A stretch of 64,000 nt of DNA from Cerrena zonata. Taxonomy: Eukaryota; Basidiomycota; Agaricomycetes; Polyporales; Cerrenaceae. The notes below the pieces were generated by a model. It did no database searches. It saw only the letters and a program-made list of their open reading frames with translations, and was not told where the DNA came from. Positions 36,698 through 48,052 of the stretch are shown one piece after another. Positions within the stretch are counted from its first letter, which is position 1, and every line of letters begins with the position of its first letter. A program made the translations under genes and the position numbers. The stretch covers positions 1 to 64,000 of the forward strand of contig JASBNA010000115.1 of the NCBI GenBank assembly GCA_038087015.1, written 5' to 3'.

Positions 36698-36768
36698 GGG
36701 GCTGACAGACCACGGACTCCCAATGGGAGGCGTCCCTCACAGTGAAGCAGCATGAATCCCTCGTCGAA

Positions 36769-37831
36769 ATGGGCCTCGATTTCAAGGATGGAAAATGGTT
36801 TACCTCTGATGGTGAGCCCATGGATGTGAGCTTGGCTTTTGACCCTGTGAGCCCGTGCTTGGTCCCGGGTACACCTACCGACTCGAGGGTGCCAAAATGC
36901 GAGAGTCAAGATGAGAATTGGGTTGGTACTCAGCTCATTACCACGGACAATGCGAGCGCTGCGATCATGAAGACCGACTCGCTCCCTGTGGAAAACGGCT
37001 CAGACGGGAGAGCCATGTCTGACATCAGTAAGTAGCCAGTTCAGATTCTCGCTGTAGATTATTCCCAAGTTAATGATTGTCCATAGATCTTGAGGATGCA
37101 ACAGGAAATAAGGAAAACATACCGCCTCAGGCTACAGCGGCACGTCAAGGTGAACACGCTACTGTCATGTGCGATCCCTGTACAGGTATGTGTTGGTCGA
37201 GCTTACCTGATATGAAGCGGGGACTGACTGACACTCATTCGTTTCAGTGCCGATGACCTCATTGCTCACCGCATTCGAGCAAATGATGGTATTCCAAGAG
37301 AAATCTGCCGATCTCTATCAGAAGCAAGCAGATCTGGCTCGCGAAACATCGATGTTCCTCAATTCGGCCATCAAGCCTCTGGTTCTGGCCTTGGATGCAA
37401 CAAATAAAGGCCAGCGTGAGGCTTGCGAAGCTGACGTCATGATGTACATGGGAAGTGAAGTCCGTGGATACCGCAGCGGTAACTGGGTGACCTATCTCCA
37501 CCCCGATGAACCCTCTCAGAAGGTGATTGCAGTGGAGTGCGTGTCCGAGTCAGACATGCTAGTGGAGGAGCATTCTGGTCCTGGCAAAAGGGTGGAAAGA
37601 CCCGACGTAGAGGATATCGACACCGTGAGTGGTATAGATTTGACCGAATCCACATCAGATTCGGGCGATGACTTACTGCCATTAGAATCGGAATCCGTCG
37701 AAGAGGGTGCGTGGCGGATGAGAGCGAGGATACATCCCATGATGATGTATGGGGATGTATGCGAGGAGATCAGGCATATGTCTTACAACCATAAAATGTA
37801 TCGCACTTCCAACCGGTGTGCCAGGTGTTAG
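36769..37831 (+). CDS. Orphan protein abutting the transposon end
   Basis: Three exons: the first ends near 37027, the second runs 37086-37184, the third from 37248 to the stop. The frame is open upstream to 36706, right at the transposon terminus, where an AG (GACAG) could be a splice acceptor. The gene may therefore have lost 5' exons through the insertion. The product (about 310 residues from the first ATG) starts MGLDFKDGKWFTSDGEPMDV. It has a coiled coil (FEQMMVFQEKSADLYQKQAD), a YRSGNWVTYLHPDEPSQKV stretch, an acidic Ser-rich part and the end NRCARC. It also contains KENIPP. No family recognised. Confidence 0.55.
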
Positions 37832-37837
37832 TAGTGC

Positions 37838-38088
37838 TAGTGATTGAATCGAGTTGGCGGTGCCACTGGCAGTGGCAGCGGTACTAGTAGTAGGCCTAGA
37901 ATTTCAGAGTATCATACCGTAACAATTTACACTTACTTTATTTTGGGCTGCTTGCGTGATTGCTTCTAGGTCGACCTCACAATATACTTGAAAGCAATTC
38001 GAGGGTAAGGCCCATCGCAAGGACTCAGACTACCTGCCGCCGCCGTGCCAGTGCCAGTGCCAGTGCTAGTAGTGCGACTCGGATTGAC
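37838..38088. repeat. Imperfect inverted repeat, MITE-like
   Basis: The left arm contains TGCCACTGGCAGTGGCAG and ACTAGTAG, the right arm GTGCCAGTGCCAGTGCCAG and CTAGTAG. The two face each other over about 250 bases, with weakly matching outer ends (GAATCGAGT versus ACTCGGATT). It could be a small non-autonomous element or just a hairpin in a 3' region. Confidence 0.35.
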
Positions 38089-38920
38089 TTTGGGTCAGTG
38101 AGGCTATTGTTATTACTGTAGGACCATCCATCTCCGTAAAGAGCACATAATTGCCCTACGTAGGACGTCGTGAGCAATATGTTGATAAGGGACATTTACG
38201 AAGCGATACAAATGCGAGAAATAGGAAATATATTGTGACGGTGTGAGTACATTGCTATACATAGACAACATCGGTCTTCGGCGGCTCAAATGGTAATCAA
38301 TAGATTTCTCTAATCCGCTGATGTGGTCGTAACGAAACACGATAAACATAGTACGATAGTTATCACCTCACTTTAAAGGCTTACATACACTCTTAAATGA
38401 CCTGAATCTCCATACGACAGCCAGGTTACGGTAAAGCTCATGGCAGTCGTGAGGCACTCCGGATCTGTGAAGGGACCATCGTGTCAGTTCATTGATCATC
38501 TGAGTATTACGAACTTGGGATAAGGATATCAATCACGCGTCTTCGCAAATAAGGGCATCCTTTTGAACCGCATCAGTGCACGTATTCGAATCCTGCTAAT
38601 CTTCGAACTTGGAAAGCGCCTGGGTCGTTCACTGTAAAGTTGCCAGGAACTCTAGGACGCCCTATAGAAGCAACTAATATATACCTCTCTCATGCTCTCA
38701 CACGTACCCATATATTGTTAATCACGTCTTTTGTCGGGCGGGGCATATGTGCGTACAATTCAACCTCCCCTTGCCTGTCTTGACCGTTATAGTTCAGACT
38801 ATATTGACCATACTCGTGCTTCCAACATTCGAATGGCCCTCGTTAGGTATAAAATCTGCAGTTTGGTGTATTGATTATGTCTGTGATTTCGTATTACAGA
38901 GTGATAAAGCTACACGAGCG
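38089..38920. other. Intergenic, no gene called
   Basis: Contains one 78-codon minus-strand frame (38113-38349) without domain or hydrophobic pattern. Otherwise it is the 3' flank of the membrane-protein gene that follows on the minus strand. Confidence 0.4.
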
Positions 38921-40357
38921 TCATGAGAATTGAGGTAGGTACTTAGACCAAGACGCAATTTGGTAAGCGTCTGGTGGAAGATACAGAAGCTGTCGAAACG
39001 CCTCTGCTATCATAAACAGACGAGCGGGGACATACGTCAGAAGAAATACACATAGGATAGCCATTTGGAGCTTAGCCACTACTCGAGGTGACCACTGGCA
39101 CCAACGCTCAAATACGTACGTATGATCGAGTAGTAACAATGGAATGCATGACATTGTAACCACGACAGTAGAAATACGCCATAGTATTCCCTCCGAAGAT
39201 GATGGAAACGGTTCCTTCCAAGCAAGTAGATGGAGGAGACCATATAAGGTCGGTGAGCTACACATGATGACTCCCGTTGGCATGCTATATTTGTTTGCAT
39301 CTAGACCCTTGATTATTTTCTTCTGTCCCGCATCGGCCTTTCGTCGATTGGCGTTGTCATTATGACCTTCAGAAACCAGAGTTTCGGGCGCAGAGTCTCC
39401 CTCATTGGTCTGCGTTCTCTCCTTTTCTATCAAAGTAGGTTCCGTAATAATGCGAGGCTTCTTCCACCATACAATATACACGAGAATAGCACAGACCGCG
39501 TACGCTACGGTCGAGATCTCGAGTATACTGAGTGAGAGCCCCTCAGCTCGCCTCAAAATGCACGTCATGCAAAATGAGAATATTTGAGCAAGAGCGATAA
39601 GTTTGGAAAGCGTGTCGCTTTGGCTGCGAGCGAGAATATGCTCTTCGGAGATGTCAGGGACTCGACTTGGTTCATGTTCCAGAATCTCCAGCACTTCCGT
39701 CCACTCCAAAACGCGATACGAAGGAGTTGATCCTACTATTGGATCATCCGTGACGACGGCATAACCTCCCATGACAGTATAGAAGGCGTGAGTCATGGTC
39801 CAATGGTGCAATCTAGAGGGCGGTTCCTGAATGGCAATATAGATTGAGCACCGGGCATACCACAAAGTTATATTTCTCCTACTTACAGAGTGTCTCGCCG
39901 TTGGGATCCATTTTTGAAACCACTTGGAATACCAAGAGGCGGGAATAGGTGGGCAAGCATCTAGCTGCTTAACATTATAGTAACTAATGCATGCCGCCCT
40001 CAGCTCTTGAAGAGCCAAAGCGAAGAGACCTTCAGGTAGGAGAAAGAAAAACACAAACCGCACGGCAAATTCCCAGAGGCTCTCGAACCATCTACGATGT
40101 TCAGGCATCTTTTTGGGCATATCGGGATGATACGCTTTCCAGACGCAGATGAAGATAGTGCTGAGACATATTGAGAGGATATTGAAAGTGCCGCGGGATT
40201 TTGGTTCTGCTTCCCATGAAGATGGATTCTTGGTAGTGCTGAGTAGAGCTGTGGTATCGTTGAGTAAGGGACACATCGAGGAGATATGTCGATCGTGCCG
40301 TAGAGGGTGGTTGAGAGGGTTGGATTTTGAACGAACAATCAGCCTGAGCTCTTTCAA
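38921..40357 (-). CDS. Fungal multi-pass membrane protein, unknown
   Basis: One long open frame. The order is an N-terminal WEAEPKSRGTFNILSICLST helix, a helical region with PEGLFALALQELRAA, the family-typical HHWTMTHAFYTVMGGYAV segment, and five or six more hydrophobic helices (LSILEISTVAYAVCAILVYI; SPTLYGLLHLLAWKEPFP; LQMAILCVFLLTYVPARLFM). This matches a large family of fungal hypothetical proteins with six to eight membrane spans and no known activity. Positions 39827-39886 form a 60-base GTAAGT...CAG stretch without stop and in frame; it is probably an intron, so the mature protein is likely 20 residues shorter than the open frame. Confidence 0.75.
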   Translation of the reverse strand: MKELRLIVRSKSNPLNHPLRHDRHISSMCPLLNDTTALLSTTKNPSSWEAEPKSRGTFNILSICLSTIFICVWKAYHPDMPKKMPEHRRWFESLWEFAVRFVFFFLLPEGLFALALQELRAACISYYNVKQLDACPPIPASWYSKWFQKWIPTARHSVSRRNITLWYARCSIYIAIQEPPSRLHHWTMTHAFYTVMGGYAVVTDDPIVGSTPSYRVLEWTEVLEILEHEPSRVPDISEEHILARSQSDTLSKLIALAQIFSFCMTCILRRAEGLSLSILEISTVAYAVCAILVYIVWWKKPRIITEPTLIEKERTQTNEGDSAPETLVSEGHNDNANRRKADAGQKKIIKGLDANKYSMPTGVIMCSSPTLYGLLHLLAWKEPFPSSSEGILWRISTVVVTMSCIPLLLLDHTYVFERWCQWSPRVVAKLQMAILCVFLLTYVPARLFMIAEAFRQLLYLPPDAYQIASWSKYLPQFS

Positions 40358-42285
40358 CTATTTACTGGGGTTAACAAATACTGCTCCGCATCAGCCAATG
40401 AATCAACTTAATACAGAACAGAAGATATGTCAAAAATCCTACACCATAATGCTGTGTAAATCTAGCCATAGCCAATAGAAAGAACTTAAATACGTGTCCG
40501 TATACGTGTCCAAGGAGGGTAGAGGGTTCGACACCCGTTACCAGACTTTGGCCTATATGCATGCCACGAGCTCGGACACGCCGCAGCGATACTCGCCCTA
40601 AAGAAGAGAAATTGGGTATCTGTGGTACTAGGATTGAGTACTGCCTTGGGTACAGTGGCAATCAGATGTCCACCTTCGATGTCTTCAAGATGCTCGTGAA
40701 TATCACGCTTGTACAGGTATAGACCGCGCTAGAATCCCATATCAGTTTAATTTAAGTAATAAGAAGACGTACCGAGTACCAGTATAAGGTTTCTTCTAAA
40801 GATATCTACGTTTCATGCAGTGATTGCGGTTTGAAAGGAGTATGATCCAATGCACGTAGACTTTGCAAGTATTCACACGTGGGAAGTCCTGAACGCAACC
40901 AGCACGACGCAAGCATATGGAGTCTGCTGTAGAAGTTCAGAACTCTTCATGTCCTGTAACCAGTGGTTGACCCGGCCGAACAAACCAAATATAAGAATTT
41001 ACTTTTGGGTATAGAATCATCATTGAGGAAGTAGTCTATCTTCTTTTTCTGTTCCTTGCCAGTGCTCATCTTCTCGCCCTTGGTGTCCCGCACGCCCATA
41101 TCCGCCTCAGAGCCATGCTCTCTTCGAGTAGCGGTTTGGTCTTGGGTGCGGAGGGGAGAATAATAAGTTTCCGTTGTGGTTTGGATGTACACGGGGCTTT
41201 CGATGCACCAGCAGAGACTAGGTTAATTGTTCCAGCTATCCGGAGTTGGGCGGTCTAGGGGTGGATACCATAAGCGTTGTTCGTGAACGCGAACGTATTC
41301 CGTGGATTGGAGTTGAGAGGGTTCGGAGTCATATATAGTCTCTGGACAAGGCGGATCTTGGCGTTTCAATATAGTATACAATTTGATGGGGTCCTCGGTC
41401 CGTTCTCCAGCCAATTCACACGGTTGCCACGAGGAGATTTCGTTCTGCTACAAAGATAGAAGTAACTTGGATGCAGAGTGTCTTTGAACCTGTGCTTTCT
41501 AAGCTGGGATGAGTTGGCAACAAAGCAACTATGGCTGATATATCACTTGCTTTGTGTATGATTCATCTTCTCTGTCGAAAGGTCGACACGATGTTTCACT
41601 GTATGGAATAAGATAAAGGTATTCAAAGGTTCCTCTGGGATGAATTCGGAACACTTATCGGTAAGGTGCGAGTCACTCGTCTCGCTTTAGCTGTTCCAGG
41701 TCCCGTCGGCACTTGAAAGTTGAAGGCCCCTAGCTTGAGGATCTAGAGTCAGACCAAGGGCTTAACTGAACCAAGGCCGTGGACAAAACATAGCACTTCG
41801 GTAGTTATTATTGAGAGACAATATTTTTCTCACTGGTAGTAGGTACGATAGATCTATCAGGGGTATTCTTGCCATGATTTAGAGTTTACCTCTAGCTAAA
41901 TCGGGAAACGAGGCCGATGCTACTGGTAAACAGACACAAACAAACCGTAGCCTACTCGCATGTTTGAAATTCCCACATGTTCATGTTCGACTTGGAAATC
42001 TTAGGAATGTCAATCACAGTGATTCACAGAGCTGGGGAGTTCATTCGTGATGTATAAGTGGCTCACTTCTATGCAGAATATAACACCAGACACTGGCAGT
42101 GCTTTGTCAGCCTTTGTTATGGTTGTACCAATGGTGTCGCGACACTACTGCTAGAAGGACAGCTCTAAGCTACATTCCTTTGGCGAGTAGTCAGCTCTGG
42201 CGTTTACATTGCATGAAAAATTCAAACTGCTTATACAGGCAAGATCTCCGTCCAACGGATTGCAATGACATACGATTGTACAACA
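40358..42285. other. Mostly intergenic, one doubtful small gene
   Basis: A hydrophilic minus-strand frame starts at 41414 (MAGERTEDPIKLYTILKRQD). A second one at 40947-41192 (PLRTQDQTATRREHGSEADM, then KKKIDYFLNDDSIPKSK) could be exons of one small gene, but I could not join them with confidence. The remainder shows nothing recognisable. Confidence 0.3.
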
Positions 42286-42292
42286 TATAAAA
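42286..42292 (+). promoter_or_regulatory. TATA box of the GST pseudogene
   Basis: TATAAAA 44 bases before the former start codon at 42330; a well-placed core promoter that is still intact although the coding part is broken. Confidence 0.55.
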
Positions 42293-42329
42293 GGGGACCA
42301 AACTGCGACATTACTCTCATCACTCAAAT

Positions 42330-43283
42330 ATGTCTCACGGAAAGCAATTCACCCTTTACAACCACGCCGCTGGTTCTAACAGATGGTACGTTCTTGCACA
42401 TCCATTTCTTCTTAGATATACCGCTGACGATACTCGCAGGAAGGTTGTGTTCGTGCTGGAAGAGCTCGGTCTCACTTACGAGACCATTTATCTCGACTTC
42501 AAGAGCGGCGACCTCAGGGGGCCCGCATTCGCCAAGCTCAACCCTGATGGTCGCATCCCTGCCTTGATTGACCACAAGAACAACGACTTTGCTATTTGGT
42601 ATGACAATTTCACCCTCTTGTTTTCATTCATTGTACCGAGTTATAATGCGGTTGTCAGGGAGTCCGACGCTATTCTTCTCTACATTGTCGACAAATATGA
42701 CACCGAGAAGAAGCTGGCTGTCACCGACACGAACGAGAAATACCAACTCATACAATGGCTTTTCTTCCAAGCGTCTGGCCAAGGGTAGGTTATTCTTTTT
42801 ATGGAGGATATATGTAGTTGACATGCTGGGTTTCGTCTAGTCCCTACTTTGGACAATACTTTTGGTTCAAGAACTACCATCCCAAGAAGGTCGAGTCTGC
42901 TCGGGACCGTTACAAGAAGGAGATTGCCCGTGTTTGGAGTGTTCTCGAATCGGTCTTCTCTAAGTAGGAATGGCTTGTTGAAGGGAAGTTCACTATCGCT
43001 GATCTATCATTCATCCCGTACGTTACCAACCTTCCTATCACTAAATTGAGTCAATTGTGCTTATTGCATTATCGATATAGTTGGAACGAAAGTGTTATTA
43101 GTGGCGCGCTCCAAGGCGAGGACATCAGCATTGACCAATTCCCAGCAGTTGCCGCGTAAGTATCTGCTATATATACCTCATCGCACTCATCTCACTTGGA
43201 GATTCAGTTGGCGTTAGAAATTGCTGGCTCTGGATGCAATCAAGAAAGCATATGCTGAGCGTACCAGGGCCCTTCAGGGATAA
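42330..43283 (+). pseudogene. Glutathione S-transferase (Ure2p-like), two nonsense mutations
   Basis: The exons still join correctly. The N-terminal thioredoxin-like half has KQFTLYNHAAGSNRWKVVFV, NPDGRIPALID and ESDAILLYIVDKYD (the Glu-Ser glutathione contact). The alpha-helical half has FGQYFWFKNYHPKKVESARD and TIADLSFIP. Two in-frame TAG codons interrupt it: at 42965-42967 after VLESVFSK and at 43215-43217 after AAWR. The second GST copy at the right end of the window has Gln (CAA, CAG) at both places. Loss of the C-terminal helices would abolish the enzyme. It could still give a short truncated product because splice sites and the TATA box survive. Confidence 0.85.
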
Positions 43284-44708
43284 GAACTTTAATTCGTGTT
43301 ACTGTCTATTACCCCTTGACTTTGCTCGTTGGCAGTCAACTGTACTGGTAGAAAAAAAAATTATATGGTGTAACTGAAATGCTGTAGTAGGTGTATTACC
43401 CTCAGGAACCCAAGAATTCACTATGTGAGTCTTGTTACCACGAAAGCTCCCAAAATTACTTCTTTACCTCCTCGCAATGATGATTTCGAATTGTTGTAAG
43501 TTTGGACTTTAAGCTTGGTGGGAATGAGGGTACATGAGAAGCAAATAAATGTCGCGCATAGGTCTTTGCCGCTATAGACGAAGATAATTTCGTCTATAGT
43601 ATAAGACCTCTACAAAGAAATTATACATACAAGAATGTTATATAGACGTCCTGATATTTCTCGAATTCCTCTTATAGAGCGTATCTCTGCAGCCCATAAT
43701 CGAGCTTCATCTCTGCGAGTGTCATAGTCAACAGGTTGACAGGATGGATCAAACCAACTCAACGTCGCATTGCGCATCGCAAAGTTAGATAGAGACATGC
43801 ACCGAACGACAACGAACGTTCGTTTCTCGTGGACTTTGAAGGTCGTCTAGTGCAAATATACAATTGCTTGCATGGATCCGTCGATATCGGTATGTTATGA
43901 TGTCAAGGAGCAGCATCTCATTATCACGATTGTGAGCCCAGATGCGGTGAGGGATGTTCAAATTAGACGTTAATTTCCATTTTGTCAAAGTATCGCGTCC
44001 GATGTATATGAAACACCCTGATGAGGCGTATCCTACGGAAATGAAGAAATTAGTGTCTTGAATTTATAGATACACTCGCACACACCTTGGCATCGGCCAC
44101 CACCATCCGGACCAGTGTTGTTTAGTAAACTGCAATGCTGTGCTCCTGTGGTGTCGATCAGTTCTGCGTGACCCGCTTTGGAAGATGTCTGAATGATCAT
44201 TGATGATACTAGCGGCTCTGGGGCTCTTTGGGGGACCTGGTAGATGCCGATTTGAGTAATGATTAATGAGAGGTAGATGTGAGTACATTATTCTGCAATA
44301 GCGTAGTCAGTAAGTCAAAACCAATGTTATGAGCCCTAATGGAAGTAACGACTGTCTTACTTTCCTGAGGTCCGCAAAGGAGACTATGTTATAAGTATTT
44401 CGCGATAGTAACTTGAAGTATACTGGTCCAGCGGGCGCTCCGATGTGGATATTGCAAACAACACATAAGCACAAGCTCACTTTATTACACAGTGTAGAAA
44501 GGACTTAGTCACGAAAGGTCTCCGGGAACACATTCCAGTGATACCAAACAAGATCAAGTTAGAGAACAGATAGAAACCGGAATTGAACTTGAAAGCTGTT
44601 TCGAATCAAGCATTGTAAACGCCCAGACGCACAGCATCCCTCGACCCCCATATCAGCTCTCCCCTCAACCACAACCTCGAGCTTGACGTTGTCCTCAGAG
44701 CTAACGAA
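43284..44708. other. Intergenic with a possible decayed minus-strand gene
   Basis: Minus-strand frames at 43610-43798 (NATLSWFDPSCQPVDYDTRR) and 43785-44030 (GCFIYIGRDTLTKWKLTSNL) read like protein and could be consecutive exons, but no start, domain or stop could be assigned. The rest is the promoter region of the F-BAR gene. Confidence 0.3.
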
Positions 44709-47700
44709 ATGACCGCACGGCGCCAGCCGTCGTCCACCTCGCTATCAAATTTCACTAGAGCGAACCCCGCAGAGTTCTCTGGCCGCTCACCCAATGACTT
44801 CTGCAATGCCTTCTGGGGCTCAGGCGATGGGGGCTTTAGCGTCCTCTCTGCACGTATGCGTGGGGCTATGCGAACCATGGAGGAACTCAAGAACTTTTGG
44901 AAGGAGAGGTGTGTGTCGCTTAGTGATCTGGATCGTATCCCATCTCAGGCTAACCTCGGCTACTGCGCAACCAGAGCTATAATCGAGGAGCAGTACGCGC
45001 GGCGATTGTCAGCTCTTGCTCAATTTACTCTGGGAAAAGATGAAATTAAGTACGCAATGCTGATATATACTCAATTTGTATCATTCGTTGATTTGTGTCT
45101 TTCAGCGAAGCCAAGGTTTGCTTGGATTCCCTCCGTCTCGAGACAGACCGGCAAGCAGGGCACCATATGACAGTAGCCACCGAGATCAGGAACAATCTCG
45201 AACCATCCTTAACCTCCTTTTTGAACAAACAAGTTGAACACAAGAGAACTCGGCAAGCCGTGATCGAAAAGGCTTTCAAAACCAAACAAACACGGGAGGG
45301 TTACGTCAATAAAGCGAAGGAGAAATATGAAGGCGATTGCCTTCGTATTAACTCTTATACAGCCCAAGCTACCCTTTCACAGGGAAGAGACCTGGAGAAG
45401 ATTCAGCAGAAGCTTGAACGAGCCCGTCAGACGGTTCAAGCAAACGAGCGAGACTTTGCCAACTTCGCGCGCGCCTTCCAAGATACCGTTGCTGAGTGGG
45501 AGAGGGACTGGAAAGAGTACTGTGATAGATGCCAGGATCTAGAAGAGGACCGACTGGACTTCTTGAGAGACCACCTCTGGGCGTATGCCAACGCCATATC
45601 AACTGTTTGCGTCAGTGATGACCAGGTATGTTATTATTTCCCCATATATGATAGGGGTTGGCTCACAGCTCGATAGTCTTGCGAACGACTTCGTCAAGAG
45701 CTTGAACAAATGGATACCGAACGTGACATAGAAAACTTTATTCGCGACTACGGTACAGGCAATGCTATCCCCGACCCACCTCAATTTGTCAACTACGCCA
45801 ATCCCGACGCTGTCCCGCCCTCCTCTCAACGAGCATCCTCCCGACCTGCTAAGTTCACCCGTATTGTTCAACGTCAAGGTCCTCCTGCCACTCAATTCAC
45901 TGAGCCAGAAGAGCCTCAACCCGAACCTGAGCCGATTAACATCACCGGTGTGGGCGCTGGGGGAGGACATCGACCAGAGAGCATGTCCGACCCGCAGCAA
46001 ACCGGCAGGGGACGATCACAGAGTCGAGCAAGCACCCGTCAAAGCTACATTCACCCATCAGAACTGACAAATGGACATGCGGTGAACGGTGCTGCTTCGT
46101 CATTAGGAGCTCCCCCAGGCGCTGTACGGCCGCCAGATCCCCATGCTGAGCCCATCAACGCAGCTACTACCACTATGCTCAAGGTTGGGGATCGAGCTTA
46201 TGAGGTAGACTTGACCAAGGATCCTCAGGCTCGTGGGTCCGTTGTTCAGAACGGTCCTGGCATTGGATCCTCTAGGGTAGGTCAAAATGATGATCCTCTT
46301 GCAATTCAAATGGAGCAACTTCGTAACACGGCGGGTTCCTCGAACTCTGGGTCTGTACGTAGGAGCCAGCAATACAACCAACAAGGTCCTCAAAGCGCTT
46401 CATCCCGCACCAACGGGAATCTTTCCCCTCCTCCTGGTTCTCGAGGCGGAGGACCACCCAATAGAGATTACAGACTTTCAGCTGAGATCGTAGTTGGAGC
46501 ACCACCACCTGAAGCGATGTCTCGTCCAACATCTCGTGCTCCTTCCCCCGTTATGATGGTTCCAGCTGCTCCGCGACCCGGTAGTGCGGATGTCCGGAAC
46601 GTCTTGGACAATTACGAGCAGTCACTGCCTGGTGAAAGGAAGTCTGTCAGTCGTCCTGCAAGTAGGACAAGCTTTATCAGTCCCACTAGCCAACCAAACC
46701 AGCAACCTCAGAATCGTCGCCTCAGCACCGATGGACATGCCGGTATTGGTGCCCAAGGTCGTAGCACTAGTCCGCAACCCTATATGCCTCAATCAAGGGG
46801 AGCAAGTCCTCAACAAATTCAGCAGGCAGGTGGTAACAATAGACGAAACAGTTACAGAGCCCCTGTTCCAGGGTCTATCATGGCATCTAGTCCCGCCTCT
46901 CATACGTCTCGTCAGAGCTCTATCTCCATTCCTCAAGTTTCGCCCCATCAGCAACGGCCAACTAGTCCCAACTCTGTTGGTATTGCCCTTGGACCTGATG
47001 GTCGTGTAGTGGAGGATTCGATGGCGGATAGGTACAAGAATCAACAGTACGGCCATCCTGGTTACAGACCGATCCAACAACAACCTCCACCTCCTACATC
47101 TCAACCACCTCCACCTCCGCAACCAGGAGTACAAGGAATACAACAACAGCAACAGCATCTTGTTCAACGTACTCCAAGTTACCCTCCTCCTACTCAACCT
47201 CCGTATGGTGCTCCACCTCCCGCTCCAAGCTACATTGCAAACTACCAGCAGCCCCCACCACCCGTCGGGAACCAACCTCAACCACCTCGTCCCTCGTACA
47301 TTCAACAGCAACAGCAACAACGTGGACCGGAACCTTCACAATACGGACCTCCTGTACATGGTGGATATCAACCTCAGCCTGTTGTGAATTACAATGCTCC
47401 GGCTCCCAATGGACCTCTTCCAGGTGCACCACCGAACGCTTATATGAACTACGGTCAGCCCCCGAATGGCCAAGTCATTCCTCAGCCCGGTCAGCCTCAG
47501 CAGATAGGTGGTTACCCGAGAGCACCGAGTCCTGCTAGATCTCCCCAACCTCAGCAACAACGCCAAAGCAACCCACAACAACCGCCGCCTACTGGACAAT
47601 ATACCGAGGATGGGAGGGGCGTCCTATTCTATGGTGAGTATCTCGATATCCTAATTCGAAAAGTGTGATACTGACGGCGTCCCACGACAGTCAAAGCCTT

Positions 47701-47869
47701 GTACGATTATCAAGCTACCATTGAAGAGGAGTTCGATTTCCAAATGGGTGATATTATTGCGGTCACTGATACCCCTGAGGATGGGTGGTGGAGCGGAGAA
47801 CTGCTCGATGAGGCACGAAGACAACCCGGGAGAACCGTCTTCCCAAGCAATTTTGTCTGTCTATTCTAA
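44709..47869 (+). CDS. F-BAR and SH3 domain protein (Cdc15/Imp2/Hof1-like)
   Basis: Four exons (44709-45049, 45106-45625, 45677-47633, 47691-47869) give 998 residues. The F-BAR domain covers roughly residues 25-320: NDFCNAFWGSGDGGFSVLSA, ELKNFWKERCVSLSDL, IEEQYARRLSALAQ and long Lys/Glu-rich helices (TREGYVNKAKEKYEGDCLRI). A Pro/Gln/Ser-rich disordered region of about 600 residues follows, with PSPV and poly-Gln tracts. The C-terminal SH3 reads VKALYDYQATIEEEFDFQMG, DGWWSGEL and FPSNFVCLF, with all canonical contact residues. The family bends membrane at the division site and scaffolds the actomyosin ring and septum machinery. Start chosen as the first ATG (MTARRQPSSTSLSNF), which precedes the domain directly. 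No defects. Confidence 0.92.
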
Positions 47870-48052
47870 TGGGGATATCTTGATATGATACACTGGACAC
47901 ACTCGTTGATGTACTCGCTTTTACTTCATCTGACATCTTCACTCCTTGTTGTTATGTTTACCTGGACTGTTCTCCCATTTACTCCTCTCACTTATGTATG
48001 CGACATCTTACTTCTGTCTGCCATAGTATTACTATTGTCCGTACCACGCCCC

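Larger units (their letters stand above)
18641..36704. mobile_element. KDZ-class DNA transposon carrying TET/JBP and cargo genes
   Basis: An 18-kb element bounded by imperfect inverted repeats of equal length and by subterminal arrays of a palindromic motif. Inside are six genes: minus 19298-21556, plus 21783-25405, minus 25591-28541, plus 28812-30121 (TET/JBP dioxygenase), plus 30191-33951 (CxC-KDZ transposase) and plus 34097-34876. Transposase and dioxygenase show their catalytic motifs without stops, so the copy may be young or active. KDZ (Kyakuja-Dileera-Zisupton) elements paired with TET/JBP genes are known from basidiomycetes. The exact outer border is uncertain by about 10 bases. Flanking 8-mers match at only 5 of 8 positions, so no clean target duplication is claimed. 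Confidence 0.88.

Noticed and set aside
18641..36704. Perfect target-site duplication for the KDZ element
   Set aside because: Flanking 8-mers match at only 5 of 8 positions, which can occur by chance, so none is claimed.
40520..40545. tRNA B-box-like GGTTCGACACCC
   Set aside because: No A box or acceptor stem at the required distance on either strand.
46793..47599. Minus-strand frames up to 175 codons within the F-BAR gene
   Set aside because: Shadows of the Pro/Gln-rich coding region, which is a single open exon on the plus strand.
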